DNA of 64,000 bases, taken from an uncultured Siphonobacter sp. Lineage in GTDB: Bacteria; Bacteroidota; Bacteroidia; Cytophagales; Spirosomataceae. The notes under the pieces were generated by a model that worked only from the letters and a program-made list of their open reading frames with translations, was not told where the DNA came from and did no database searches. The DNA lies in the NCBI GenBank assembly GCA_913774715.1, contig CAJYHS010000204.1:233778-297777 (forward strand). Reading direction: 5' to 3'. A program made the translations under genes and the position numbers. Shown one piece after another: positions 8,762 to 19,700 of this stretch (position 1 is its first letter; every line of letters starts with the position of its first letter).

Positions 8762-11700
8762 TTAAGGCCTTACCAACGTCACGCTCATCAGACCAATCAC
8801 CACATCATTTGCCAGAGCTGTTAACTTTAGTTCTTTCAACGTTTTTGAAGGATTTAAGGGAATATCCAGAACAGTGCCTGCTCCGCCTTCAATTTCCTTC
8901 CCGTTGAATTCTTTCGCTTTTTCTCCATAAACTATTTCACCTGTTTTCAGATGCAACCGGGGTGGATGAGTGGATCCGGTAGAAAAAGCGAAGCCGTCAG
9001 TCAGGTAATCTTTCTCAATTGGCCACCAGTTTTCCGGGTTTCGTAACGTCAGCTTTTCAGAAGTTCCATCCGTGTAATAAATTTCAACTGCTCCATTTTC
9101 AATGCGGCTTTGCATGGGATTCGTTGAGCCAGCCATCAACAAATAGGCCTGCGAAGCTTTTCCGGTCAAAGGAAGGCGGGCTTCGTTGGGATAATTATCC
9201 CAACGTGAAACGAACAGGATATTTTTGCTCGACGAATCTCCCGGCGACTCAAATCTAATTCCCTGCGGTGTGCTGAATTGGTTTTGATTACCTGCTAATT
9301 TTCGTAAGCCTGTGTCATCTATCCCGGCGATTAACTGCGGGTGCGTCCACTCCCCAATACCCTGGGTGGGTAACTGTAAGGTAGTGGTTTGCGGGCGGGG
9401 TGACAGGTATTTATTTTTGAAAATTTGAGTAACCTGATCATTGAAATGAGTCGTCATACGTATCATTTCCTGCTTCTGACTAGAAAGCTTTTCGTCCCAA
9501 TTCATCAGCGAATATTGAACCGTATCCCCCTGAGCGGTGGTGAGAAGTAACGGGTTTGTTCCCAAGTGCAGAGCAGGAATTGTTAATTCAGAAGAACCCG
9601 CTTCTGCTTTCAGAGATAACTGCTGATTAGTATTATGCAGGCGATAGGTAACTTTCTGCTCCTGATTCGTGTGGTTTTTAATTTTAATTATCGCTGGATT
9701 TTCAGCGTTTGGTATCACGGAAATAGCATTCCCCAATTGAAAACTCAGCGGATACCACCAGCGAAGATTCCCCTGCTGTAACTCTACAAAAGCCGTTCGT
9801 TCGCCCTGATGATTACTCATCTGAACACTCAGTTTACCTTTCTGATGACTGTGTTTACTGAACGTTCTCTGCGGATCAGAAACGGATAGAATTTTCGCCT
9901 TTCCAAAATCAAAATATTGACGGGATTTTTGAGCATAATAGGGTTTCAATATGGTGCGAGCAGGCTCCGCTCCTGCCCATTCAATCTTAATTTCATAGCC
10001 TGTCTGAGCTGGACTGACTATTTCAATTACGGGCTGACCAACTGCACTTTTGACTACCGTCCAGTCCGTCTTTTTACCATTTACTGTTACTTGCCTGATA
10101 TTTTCGCGGAAAGCCTTTACTCGCAGAACCAGATTCAGTTTTTTCGGAAACCGGGGCGTTAATATGTACACATCCATCGTTCCCGTTCGCTTGAAATGGT
10201 AGGTTAAATCGGGCAAATTAATCGAAGCGAAATTCCAGTGTGAAGGTAATCCCGGACGAATGACCAAACGATCATTCAAAGCATCAGGCACAATACCAAA
10301 CAGACCTTCGACGAGCGTTCGGGAGTTAATGCCCACGGGGTCACCAAAATCACGGTACGCCTCGTGCCGATTAGCATCGTAATGTGAAATCTGAACAAAA
10401 TTACCCGGACTACCCCCTAGATACATGGAGGCTAGTAACTCGCTTTTCCACAATTTAAAGGCCTCATCCGTCCGGCCTGCTTCCCAGTTAGCCAGAGCCA
10501 GATGAGCTGATTCGGCCAGAGCAACGTTATTAATCGACCATTCGTAGGGCATCCAGTTACTCGTCGACAAGGTGTAATAACCTTCATCTTTTAAGCCTTC
10601 CGCTCGTATGGGAATGTGCGGAATCTGCGTATCCGTATACCGAAGGCTCTGATAGGCCTGAAAGGCATCGGGGACGTCAGAATCCAGCGTATGGTAAATC
10701 GACCAGATCGCTGGAACATCGTGGAGTTTCTTAAGCCCCATTGCATCCTTAAACTCCGCGTAAACACCCTTACCCGGCATCCATAATACCCGCTGAATGG
10801 CTTTTAGGATTTTGTCGGCTTCGTGTTCGTAGGGTTGTGGATTTTCACCTAATAATCGAGCGATCGTCGCCGCCATTTTGTTCGAGCGATAATTATATGC
10901 CGACGTATGCGTGACTGAGCCACCACTGTATTGGAGGGCATCGCTCGCCCAGATGGCGGCGTAGGCATCGTATAACCCATCATCATCGGGATCGAAGTTG
11001 CGTTTTTCCCAGGCCAGATGCCGCTGCAATACGGGCCACATGTCGCGGGCAAACGTTAGATCTCCAGTCCAGTTCAAATGCCACAGTAAGGCATCGATAT
11101 ATACCAGGTTCATGTCATAATGATGCGGACGAATGGATTTCCCCTCGGGGTCGCGACTGATGTACCCACTGGTAAAAACGGCATTACCCATCTTCTCCTG
11201 CTGGCGGGCGAAGTTATTCGCCGTATCTGGTACCACGGGGCCGGAGTCAGGTGAGGGTACCTGTGATTTTGCATACGCCCGAAAATGGGTTTGAGCCCGA
11301 TCGTGCCAACCCAGCGGATCAGCGGTATAGGCTCCCCGCCAGCCATTGAGTCGAATCCGCCAGCCAATGGCTCCGTGCAGATACGAAGGCGTTTCCCAGA
11401 TGGCATCCGACGCGATACTCAGAGCCCCGCCAACGGTATTTAGGTAAGGATCCGGGGTTTGAATTTTGATTTGACTAGCGATTGCTAAGCGGGCTTTTTC
11501 AGCTTCCGCAAAGATTTGTTCGGCTTTTGTTACCTCTAACTCAGCCTTACTTTCAGGATTCTGTAAGGCAAGGTAAGAGGCCTGATTGTTAATAGCTTTT
11601 ATTCTTCCTGCAATGACCGGAGCCTTTCCTTGTTTGGATTGAAATAAGCTAACAGGAGAAGTTAACGCACTGGCATCGGCAATGGTCACTGAGGTGTTTT

Positions 11701-12391
11701 CCGGGAAGAAGCCAATCAGTTTATTCTCTTTTTTGGTTTGAACCGAACCATAACTTAGAGCAAACGTATGACGGTTAATTGAGAATTGATTGTCACTACA
11801 ATTTTCGGGTTTAAGGTAGAAACTGGACTCTGGATCGGGACCCATGTCACCGTTGCGATTAAATTTCTTACCGCTCGCTCCACCAAATGTCCAGAATAAT
11901 TCTGCGGGAGTAGTCACATTTTTGAAAGTCGCTTTGACCATAAATCCTTCCGCATCGGCTAATGCCAATACCAGTAGCTCCAACCTGCCTTTTCCGAGCA
12001 ACGAATCTTCGATTTCGTATAGCATGGAACCGGGGCGATACCGAGCCGTTATTTTTGTCGCTTTATTCAGCCATTTACTTTGGTTTCCTGAAATGAGACC
12101 GAAACTCAGATTCCCACCCATACCGGGCATGTACATGGCAAATTCGGGTAAATCACCCGCCTCCACCCGAAAGGCCGTATGGGTTCCGTATAAGGCACGG
12201 GTAAATCGGCGGTTACCGTTCACGATTACAAAATCTTCTCCATCGGGTCTGTACCGTAGCGTCCTTGTTTCATTATGCCAGTTTGACTGGGGTAATTGAA
12301 CGGGATATAACTCCTGAGCAGCCAACGGAAACGAAATTCCCGTATATAAGAACAAACTGAAGCGAAGAAATTGCTGATGTATTTTCGTCAT
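8762..12391 (-). CDS. Secreted DUF4450-type glycoside-hydrolase-like protein
   Basis: This is a 1209-residue exported protein: signal peptide to about residue 25 (FSLFLYTGISFPLAAQ), then the stretch LRYRPDGEDFVIVNGNRRF typical of Bacteroidota DUF4450 proteins. The middle part (~320-760) has the look of an (alpha/alpha)6-barrel glycosidase: WRIRLNGWRGAYTADPLGWHDRA, DDDGLYDAYAAIWASDALQYSGG, STSNWMPYEWSINNVALAE and a Gly-Asp-rich RDFGDPVGINSRTL. A beta-sandwich tail follows. Function is inferred from fold-like features only; no characterised member with a defined substrate comes to mind. It stands alone, convergent with the phyH remnant. A role in degrading plant or algal polysaccharide would fit but is unproven. 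Confidence 0.75.
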   Translation of the reverse strand: MTKIHQQFLRFSLFLYTGISFPLAAQELYPVQLPQSNWHNETRTLRYRPDGEDFVIVNGNRRFTRALYGTHTAFRVEAGDLPEFAMYMPGMGGNLSFGLISGNQSKWLNKATKITARYRPGSMLYEIEDSLLGKGRLELLVLALADAEGFMVKATFKNVTTPAELFWTFGGASGKKFNRNGDMGPDPESSFYLKPENCSDNQFSINRHTFALSYGSVQTKKENKLIGFFPENTSVTIADASALTSPVSLFQSKQGKAPVIAGRIKAINNQASYLALQNPESKAELEVTKAEQIFAEAEKARLAIASQIKIQTPDPYLNTVGGALSIASDAIWETPSYLHGAIGWRIRLNGWRGAYTADPLGWHDRAQTHFRAYAKSQVPSPDSGPVVPDTANNFARQQEKMGNAVFTSGYISRDPEGKSIRPHHYDMNLVYIDALLWHLNWTGDLTFARDMWPVLQRHLAWEKRNFDPDDDGLYDAYAAIWASDALQYSGGSVTHTSAYNYRSNKMAATIARLLGENPQPYEHEADKILKAIQRVLWMPGKGVYAEFKDAMGLKKLHDVPAIWSIYHTLDSDVPDAFQAYQSLRYTDTQIPHIPIRAEGLKDEGYYTLSTSNWMPYEWSINNVALAESAHLALANWEAGRTDEAFKLWKSELLASMYLGGSPGNFVQISHYDANRHEAYRDFGDPVGINSRTLVEGLFGIVPDALNDRLVIRPGLPSHWNFASINLPDLTYHFKRTGTMDVYILTPRFPKKLNLVLRVKAFRENIRQVTVNGKKTDWTVVKSAVGQPVIEIVSPAQTGYEIKIEWAGAEPARTILKPYYAQKSRQYFDFGKAKILSVSDPQRTFSKHSHQKGKLSVQMSNHQGERTAFVELQQGNLRWWYPLSFQLGNAISVIPNAENPAIIKIKNHTNQEQKVTYRLHNTNQQLSLKAEAGSSELTIPALHLGTNPLLLTTAQGDTVQYSLMNWDEKLSSQKQEMIRMTTHFNDQVTQIFKNKYLSPRPQTTTLQLPTQGIGEWTHPQLIAGIDDTGLRKLAGNQNQFSTPQGIRFESPGDSSSKNILFVSRWDNYPNEARLPLTGKASQAYLLMAGSTNPMQSRIENGAVEIYYTDGTSEKLTLRNPENWWPIEKDYLTDGFAFSTGSTHPPRLHLKTGEIVYGEKAKEFNGKEIEGGAGTVLDIPLNPSKTLKELKLTALANDVVIGLMSVTLVRP

Positions 12392-12516
12392 TACTAGGAA
12401 CTAATCGTTTTCAGAAATCAGGAAAGACGCCTCTCCAGTAGAAAGAAGGACGATGGTTTATACCTCGAAAACATAAATGCTCGTTTTTAGCGTTACATTA
12501 CTTCAACCAACCTTAT

Positions 12517-13122
12517 ATGCTTCGACGTTTTCAATCGTTGGCCCTGTATTCGGCCTTCTCTTTAGGAATAGGACTGCTTTTGCAGGCCTGCGTCCCTGAC
12601 TTTCTGGTGTCCAATCCGGATTGGGTGGTGATTGAGGCCTTCAATCATGAACCTACTTTGAAACGAAAAACGGGCGTTTTGATCAGTCCAAGGGAAGTTT
12701 CTGCTACCGTTACGTTTGATAGCTCCTGCATATACGATTTGCAAAGCGTAGATCAGAACGACTGGAACAAGGTCATTGGACTGGGATTTGTGGGTTCTAA
12801 GAATCAGAGTTTAGGTTCGGCACCGCATCAGGTTGATGGGGCACGTGTGGGCTGGCGATGGAATCCTGAGACGCAAAAAATTGATCTGGCCTGCTATGCC
12901 TATGTGGACGGCCAGCGAACAGCTTTTAAGGTAGGAGAAACTTCAATTAATCAACCGGTTTATCTAAGCATCAAAATCGATTATAATAAGAAAGAATACC
13001 GCGTTATGGAGGGCGAACCCATACGATTCACTCATAACAAGAAATTTGCGTACAAGACGGGATTATACTTTGGTGGCAACCGTCCCGCTCCGCACGCGAT
13101 TCGGGTAAAAATTGTGGATTAA
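12517..13122 (+). CDS. Hypothetical lipoprotein
   Basis: The product has 201 residues. The N-terminus has a hydrophobic run ending in LLLQAC, a good lipobox with the Cys at about residue 25. The mature part is mostly beta, with an N-terminal PDWVVIEAF segment, a possible disulphide pair (SSCIYD and LACYAY), and a final lectin-like run (YKTGLYFGGNRPAPHAIRVKIVD). This resembles the small beta-sandwich (concanavalin-like) lipoproteins of Bacteroidota, but I do not recognise a named family. It is divergent from the DUF4450 gene and has its own strong terminator. It probably sits on the cell surface or in the periplasm. Confidence 0.65.
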   Translation: MLRRFQSLALYSAFSLGIGLLLQACVPDFLVSNPDWVVIEAFNHEPTLKRKTGVLISPREVSATVTFDSSCIYDLQSVDQNDWNKVIGLGFVGSKNQSLGSAPHQVDGARVGWRWNPETQKIDLACYAYVDGQRTAFKVGETSINQPVYLSIKIDYNKKEYRVMEGEPIRFTHNKKFAYKTGLYFGGNRPAPHAIRVKIVD

Positions 13123-13148
13123 CTTATTAGTCGTTTTGGCAGTTTTAC

Positions 13149-13197
13149 AATTAAACGGCCCCTTAAAAGTTAAGCACTTTTAAGGGGCCGTTTAATT
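13149..13197. terminator. Very long bidirectional terminator hairpin
   Basis: Perfect 21-bp arms (13149-13169 with 13177-13197) enclose a 7-nt loop between the convergent lipoprotein and glycogen synthase genes. The arms themselves carry the A/T-rich ends. Confidence 0.85.
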
Positions 13198-13216
13198 GTG
13201 GAATATAGGTTTCTCA

Positions 13217-15046
13217 TTACCCGTGTTTCCGGCGTTTCAAAGCCAGATCGTGAGCGGTATCGTAATAGCTTCGCAGGTTTTTCCAGTCGAATACTTCGGA
13301 GATACTTTCAGTACGGTTCCGTTGCATAATCCGGTCGCGGCGAGACGTCCGTACAAATTTGAACAGCAACTCAGAAAGTGTCTCTGCTGCCTGATGGAAG
13401 TCTTGGTGGCTGCGATTCAGTACATATACTCCCCAGTTTTCCGGGTCGGCCATGATTTGGTTCATGTAATCCCCAAAACCAGATAAATCACTGGTAATGG
13501 TAGGAACGCCCCGAACCACACACTCCAACGGCGTATAACCCCAGGGCTCATAATAACTCGGGAAAATTCCTAAGTGACAACCCCGTACGAAATGGCTGTA
13601 GTCCATCCCGAACAGCGGGTTCGTTGAAGCAATAAAATCGGGGTGATACACAATCTTCACGCGGTCACTTTCGTGATTCTGCATATTCGATTTCCGAAGA
13701 AAATCAACAATGGAATCCTCCTGCTTTAAGTAGTGCGTGACGGTTTTAGGTAACTGATGCGTTTTCCAGGATTGAATGGTACGACGCAGACGCAACTGCC
13801 AATATTCATCCACAAATTGATTAAGGTCGGGCATTTTAAGTTCATTACTCGTAGCCGAAGCCATGAATAATTGCTCCCCAATCTGCCGCTCAATGGCTTC
13901 GCAAGTCTGTCGAATCTCGGCCATTACCGCACGTGTTTGCAGCACGTCGGCATCCATCGAATACACTGGATTTTTAGTAACGATGAACATTACCACCGTC
14001 ATATCCGAATTTGTGGCCTGTAACTTGGCATTCAGTCGGCTGAGGGCTTCGAGTGTTAAATCGTAGCCTTTGTTATTATACTCAAATCGTCCTGAAGTAA
14101 AGAAGTACAAGGTTCGATCCAGATCAAAAGAATAATTCTGGAAAAAGTGACCCATCACAAACTGATGGATTTTTGCCTTGTACTGAACGTGCAGGTTCTG
14201 AAATTCGTGCGTTGCTGTAAAGCGAGTAACGTTCAGACCGTTGGGTAAAGTCAGGTCACATTTTCGTCCCAATAAAAACTCACATTCTTTTGCTGTAACG
14301 TCTGAAACCGTCGTCATAACGTGACAGTTCTGAGCTGCCAGATACTCGATGGTTGCCTGCGTTTCAATGCCAAAATGCCTTGCCTGTTCCCGCCAGTTAA
14401 ACGTGGGCAATAACTCGTAAAAATTAGGAACGTTGGGAGCCATATAACGCCCCAGCATCGTAGCGTGCGTGGTAAAGACCGTCGCCAGTTTAGGGGATTC
14501 CTGAGCTAAATCGGGTAATGCCGTAGCGGCCATCCATTCGTGAAAATGGGCCGTAATGTCATAACGTCCACTATGATCACGAGAGAGTTCGTTCAGGAAA
14601 ATGCGGGTACATTCCCCAAAAGCGATTACCTGATTAACCAGATCTTCTGTATTCAGCGTCGAAAGCTGATGTTTTTCCCAAAGATTATACTTTAACTGAT
14701 CCAGCTGATTGAACAGCGTGTAAAAATTAAAAAGTACAATGCGGGGCTTTCCCGTAACCAGCCAGTATCCATACTGAACGTCAAAGCCCATTTCCCGCAT
14801 TTTCCGTACGGTTTTCCCTAAAGCAGAATCATCCAGATCTGTAATAGGTTCGAACTCTGCCAAGGCTTTTTCCGGGAAGTAAGGCCCAATTAAAAAGTAA
14901 TCATCGCCCCATTTCTCGACCATCGCCGGAACTTTGGAACGGATTACCGTATAAATACCCCCAACCTGATTGCAGACTTCCCAGGCTATTTCAATCAGTA
15001 GGCGAGGTCGTATTTTGGGCTTAATGGGTTCAACTTCGAAAGCCAT
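13217..15046 (-). CDS. Glycogen synthase, eukaryotic (GT3) type
   Basis: This 609-residue glycosyltransferase extends alpha-1,4-glucan from a nucleotide sugar. The N-terminal EIAWEVCNQVGGIYTVIRSK region is diagnostic of the GT3 (GYS) family and differs from bacterial GlgA (GT5). Other conserved stretches are AHFHEWMAATALP, FTTHATMLGRYMA, TTVSDVTAKEC, LPNGLNVTRF, FTSGRFEYNNKG and the C-terminal FPSYYEPWGYTPLECVVRGVPTITSDLSGFG. Many Bacteroidota carry a GT3 enzyme instead of GlgA. The gene is monocistronic, with a -7 box upstream. The cytoplasmic product is likely involved in storage polysaccharide synthesis. Confidence 0.92.
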   Translation of the reverse strand: MAFEVEPIKPKIRPRLLIEIAWEVCNQVGGIYTVIRSKVPAMVEKWGDDYFLIGPYFPEKALAEFEPITDLDDSALGKTVRKMREMGFDVQYGYWLVTGKPRIVLFNFYTLFNQLDQLKYNLWEKHQLSTLNTEDLVNQVIAFGECTRIFLNELSRDHSGRYDITAHFHEWMAATALPDLAQESPKLATVFTTHATMLGRYMAPNVPNFYELLPTFNWREQARHFGIETQATIEYLAAQNCHVMTTVSDVTAKECEFLLGRKCDLTLPNGLNVTRFTATHEFQNLHVQYKAKIHQFVMGHFFQNYSFDLDRTLYFFTSGRFEYNNKGYDLTLEALSRLNAKLQATNSDMTVVMFIVTKNPVYSMDADVLQTRAVMAEIRQTCEAIERQIGEQLFMASATSNELKMPDLNQFVDEYWQLRLRRTIQSWKTHQLPKTVTHYLKQEDSIVDFLRKSNMQNHESDRVKIVYHPDFIASTNPLFGMDYSHFVRGCHLGIFPSYYEPWGYTPLECVVRGVPTITSDLSGFGDYMNQIMADPENWGVYVLNRSHQDFHQAAETLSELLFKFVRTSRRDRIMQRNRTESISEVFDWKNLRSYYDTAHDLALKRRKHG

Positions 15047-15109
15047 AGCCGAGTATTAATGTAAATGATGTGAATTAAAAAGCTGGTTCCCTGACCTATT
15101 TTGAACTGC

Positions 15110-15117
15110 CAAATATA
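15110..15117 (-). promoter_or_regulatory. Candidate -7 element for glycogen synthase
   Basis: The minus strand reads TATATTTG (TAnnTTTG) about 65 bp upstream of the start codon. The matching -33 box is weak. Confidence 0.4.
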
Positions 15118-15256
15118 GAATGGTATTTTTCAAGGGAATTATTCGTTTAAAATAATCCTAAAGTTTTATGCCAAACAAATCAAAATTTTACAAATAGACT
15201 CCGTTTGAATACTGCTGCACTTACTGGGTAAAATCAATTCACACAGGGTTTACATG

Positions 15257-15676
15257 TTATTTAAGCGGTTGGCTATCTATAAAAGACTGTAAAATAATCG
15301 TTGCTGAAACTCGATCCACAACGCCTTTATCCCGACGGTCTTTCTTCGTAGTCCCCATGGCAATTAAAGACTGCATCGCCATAACCGAGGTAAAGCGTTC
15401 GTCGTGTTCATGCACGGGAATTTCAGGAAAAGTCTTACGCAGAATTCGTAAAAACCCTCGTACGTGTGGCGTGTTGGACGTGTCCGATCCGTCCAGATTC
15501 GTGGGCATTCCTACGACAAAAGCCTCCACCGATTCCCGTTGACAATAGGTCTTTAGAAAATTAATTACCTGCGTGGAATGGACCGTCTCCAGAGCCGTTG
15601 CAATAATTTGCAAAGGATCCGTTACCGCGAGCCCGACGCGTTTAGTACCATAGTCTATAGCAAGAATTCGTGCCAA
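15257..15676 (-). CDS. ruvX: Putative pre-16S rRNA nuclease / Holliday junction resolvase YqgF (RuvX)
   Basis: This 139-residue RNase H-fold protein has its acidic residues in the usual places: LAIDYGTKRVGLA (D7), a VVGMPTNLDGSDT segment, DERFTSV, and a C-terminal KGVVDRVSATIILQSFID. Length is typical. In E. coli the homologue YqgF processes the 5' end of pre-16S rRNA; a Holliday junction role is an older proposal. The gene stands alone between glycogen synthase and pnuC, with about 210 bp free on each side. Apart from a near-consensus -7 box, I see nothing notable in those spaces. Confidence 0.92.
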   Translation of the reverse strand: MARILAIDYGTKRVGLAVTDPLQIIATALETVHSTQVINFLKTYCQRESVEAFVVGMPTNLDGSDTSNTPHVRGFLRILRKTFPEIPVHEHDERFTSVMAMQSLIAMGTTKKDRRDKGVVDRVSATIILQSFIDSQPLK

Positions 15677-15890
15677 TAGTTTAAAAAATTATCAGATTAA
15701 TTGAAATGAATCTTCTTATCCTCGTTTAAACAGGTTAACCGATTAAAGGTAAAAATTTGATTGATAATTGATTAAGTCGAGAGACTCGTTCTTTATCAAT
15801 ATGTCGTTTTTCTGACTTAATCTGTCTGAAAGTTCGAAAAGGTAACAAAGTTTCCGGGATTCTTACCAACGTATAAAGCTTCGTTTATTA

Positions 15891-16472
15891 TTAGGCTAAA
15901 TCTTTCTTCCAATCCTTGTACCCCACCACGCAAAGAGCCAGATAAATAGTGTATAATAATACCGTCCAGTAAAGACTCTTATGCGCATAAACGAACACAT
16001 AAATACCATCGACGAATAACCATAGCCACCAGTTTTCTATAAACTTTTTTCCCAGCATCCACTGGGCAATCAAACTGATCGTGGTTGTAAATGAGTCCAC
16101 GAGTGGTATACTGGCATCGGTAAATCGACTGAGAATCCAGTTTAAAAAGGCCGTTCCGCCTACTGCAATGATCACGATCCAGCCGATGAGGCGGCGGGGA
16201 AGTTGCTGAACGTTCAGTTGTGTGTGGCCCGCTCCTCCGTATAACCACTGGTAAAGTCCGTACACGCTAAGCAGAGCAAAAACGATTTGCAATCCCATAT
16301 CACCGTACAACCGGGCTTCCCAAAAAATAACTGCGTAGATCACCACGCTAATGATGCCCCAGAAAAATCCCCATACGTTTTGGCGGGTATTATACCACAC
16401 ACAAATGACGCCAGTGATGAGGCCGGCCAGTTCAAGCCAGTTGGTTTTTAAATAGGCTAGAATTACCTCCAT
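15891..16472 (-). CDS. pnuC: Nicotinamide riboside/mononucleotide transporter PnuC
   Basis: The protein has 193 residues from ATG 16472. The open frame extends to 16628, but the extra 52 residues are charged and unlike PnuC, while MEVILAYLKTNWLELAGLI starts as PnuC proteins do. Several membrane helices are evident, with family features WYNTRQNVWGFFWGIIS, the YGDMGLQIVFALLSVYGLYQW segment and KFIENWWLWLFVDG near the end. PnuC takes up NAD precursors by facilitated diffusion, driven by phosphorylation inside the cell. Relatives carry thiamine or riboflavin, and no vitamin gene nearby settles the substrate. It is divergent from mfd. Confidence 0.88.
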   Translation of the reverse strand: MEVILAYLKTNWLELAGLITGVICVWYNTRQNVWGFFWGIISVVIYAVIFWEARLYGDMGLQIVFALLSVYGLYQWLYGGAGHTQLNVQQLPRRLIGWIVIIAVGGTAFLNWILSRFTDASIPLVDSFTTTISLIAQWMLGKKFIENWWLWLFVDGIYVFVYAHKSLYWTVLLYTIYLALCVVGYKDWKKDLA

Positions 16473-16709
16473 TAGTAGGGCTAAATTGATAAAATTCTGA
16501 ACTTTGCTCTGGCTCTCAGAGTTCTGTATTAGTCTCCCTGTCGGTACCGAGAAATTCGGCATACGGCGGGGTTTCTTGCGTTCTTTTGCATGCGAACGCC
16601 CATCCAGCCAACGAACCAACGCCTCCACCGGGCATACTCTGGCTAGACTTTTCCAGGCAAAGTTGTGTGAAAACCCGGTAGCAAAAAGCGAATTTTTAAA
16701 ATAAACTCG

Positions 16710-19700
16710 ATGCTAGTCAAAGATTTGTTAACGCTGTATCGCAATGATGCGTTTATCCGTCTCATTGGCGAACGAATTCAAAGTAAACAGCCCAACGATT
16801 ACTACCTTCAGATCAAAGGATTAACCGGGAGTCTGGATGCGGTTATGGTAGCCGCCCTGTATCAGCATCAACCCTCCTCTTCCCTAGTCGTTTTATCGGA
16901 TAAAGAAGAAGCGGCTTATTTCTACAATGATCTTCAGAATCTTTTGGGGGAAGATCACGTGTTGCTTTTTCCGATGTCGTATAAGAAACCTTACGAATAC
17001 GAAGAAATCGACAACGCCAACGTTCTGATGCGGGCGGAAGTCCTGAACCGGTTGAATGAAAAGGGACATCGACTATTAATTATTACTTACCCCGAAGCCC
17101 TGAGTGAAAAGGTGATTAACCGAAAATCACTCGTGAAGAATACCTTTACCGTTTCAGTGGGCGAAAAAATTGATACTGAATTCCTGACCGAATTTTTAAT
17201 TAGTCAGGATTTTGAAGGAACGGATTTCGTGTATGAGGCCGGGCAGTTTGCCGTTCGCGGAGGAATTATTGACGTGTATAGCTACGCCAATGAATTTCCC
17301 TATCGAATCGATTTATTTGGCGATGAAGTAGAATCCATCCGAACGTTTGATCCCGATACGCAACTCTCCAAAGAATCCGTTTCTCAGGTTAATATCGTTC
17401 CCGACGTTCAGACGCGACTGATTCAGGAGACCCGGGAGTCGTTCTTCAGCTTTTTCCCGAAAGAAACGCGTTTGTGGTTCAAAGATGTGGAGTTAACCCT
17501 GGAGTTAATTGGGATCTGTTTCGAAAACGTCGAAAAAAGCTTCAATGAGATTGTAGAACGAAGCGGCGGCATTAAGGTCATTCACGAGCCGTCACAGTTA
17601 TTCGAAACCCGCCGGACCTTCCTGAATCATATCAAAGAATACCCAAGCGTGGAATTTGGTAAGCGGTTTTACTTCAAAGCCGCCGATGGAGCTACTGATT
17701 CTCCGACCGAACTTCGCGTTAATTACGCTTCCAAACCCCAACCGAGTTTTAATAAAGACTTCAATCGATTGATTGAGACTTTGCACGAACAGCAGTATCG
17801 GGGGTATACCAATATCATTGTTGCGGAAACCCAGAAGCAACTGGAGCGGCTGAATACGATCGTTGGCGAATCTAATGATTCGATTCGTTTTCAGGCGGTT
17901 AATGCCTCGTTGCGAGAAGGATTTATTGATGATACGCTGAAAATTGCCTGCTTCACTGATCACCAGATTTTTGATCGGTTCTATCGGTATCGCGTTCGGG
18001 ATAAGTATAGTAAGTCTAAAGCCCTTACCCTTCGTGAACTCAAAACGCTGGCTCCGGGCGATTTTGTTACCCACATCGATCACGGGATTGGCCGCTTTGC
18101 CGGTCTTGTAAAGATCGACGTTGGTGACCACAAACAAGAAGGAATCCGACTGGTATTCCGGGATAATGATACCGTGGTAGTGAATGTGCAGAGTTTGCAC
18201 AAAATCGCCAAGTATACGGGCAAAGAGGGAACACAGCCTTCGCTAAGTAAGTTAGGCTCCCCCGAATGGGAAAATAAAAAAGCGAAAGTAAAGCGGCAGG
18301 TAAAAGACATCGCTGCCGAGTTAATTGAGCTGTACGCCAAGCGGAAATTTGCTCCGGGTTACGCCTTCTCGCGGGATACGTTCCTGCAAGCTGAGCTGGA
18401 ATCTTCTTTCCTTTACGAAGACACGCCCGATCAGGCTTCATCAACGGCGGCCGTGAAAGAAGATATGGAAAAACCACACCCGATGGATCGTCTGGTTTGC
18501 GGGGATGTTGGTTTTGGCAAGACCGAAGTAGCTATGCGGGCGGCTTTCAAAGCGGCGTCAGATAATAAGCAGGTAGCCGTGCTGGTACCGACGACGGTAT
18601 TAGCCATGCAGCACTACCGGACGTTTCGAGATCGTTTTGAGCGTTTTCCGGTAAAGGTCGAGTACATCAACCGATTCAAAACAACGCAGCAAATCAAAGA
18701 AACACTGAAGCGGGTTGAATCGGGAGAAACGAGCATTCTCATTGGTACCCACCGGATTGTTGGAAAAGATGTAAAGTTCAAGGACCTCGGTTTATTAATC
18801 GTCGATGAAGAGCAGAAATTTGGCGTGAAGGTAAAAGATCGTCTGAAGGAGTTCAAGCTCAATGTAGACGTGTTAACCCTGACGGCAACGCCGATTCCCC
18901 GGACACTGCACTTCTCGCTCATGGGAGCCCGGGATTTATCCGTTATTGCCACGCCCCCACCGAACCGTCAACCCGTTACTACGCAGCTGATGGTGTTTGA
19001 TGAACTGAAAATCCGCGATGCCGTCATGCTGGAATTGAAACGCGGCGGACAGGTTTTCTTCGTACATAACCGGATTGGCGATCTGGAAACGCTGGGAAAT
19101 ATGATCCTGAAATTGGTGCCAGACGCTAAAATCGGTATTGCTCACGGCCAGATGGATGGCGATCGCCTGGAAAAGGTGATGATGAAATTTATTGAAGGGG
19201 AATATGACGTCCTGATTTCAACGAATATCATCGAAGCTGGACTCGACATTCCGAATGCGAATACGATTCTGATTAATCAGGCCCATTTATTTGGTTTGAG
19301 CGATCTTCACCAGATGCGGGGCCGCGTTGGTCGCTCTAACAAGAAAGCCTACTGCTACCTCCTCACCCCTGCCCTTTCACTATTGACCAGCGACTCCAGA
19401 AAACGACTTCAGGCTCTGGAAGAATTCACGGAATTGGGTGATGGTTTCAAGGTAGCGATGCGGGATTTAGACATTCGCGGAGCAGGAAATTTACTTGGAG
19501 CTGAACAAAGTGGCTTCATAAACGATTTAGGCTTTGAGACCTATCATAAAATCCTCGACGAAGCCGTCCAGGAGTTAAAGGAAACGAAGTTCAAAGACCT
19601 CTTTGCGGATGAATTGGCAAAGGCCGCTCATAATCTGCGGGTAGAATGTCAGATTGAGACCGATTTGCCCGTCCTGATACCGGAAAATTACGTATCTAAC

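Noticed and set aside
16473..16628. N-terminal extension of the pnuC frame
   Set aside because: The extra residues are charged and unlike PnuC, and the internal ATG at 16472 starts a typical first helix.
17598..18200. Long antisense frame (200 codons) within mfd
   Set aside because: It lies opposite a well-supported gene, and its protein has no recognisable family.
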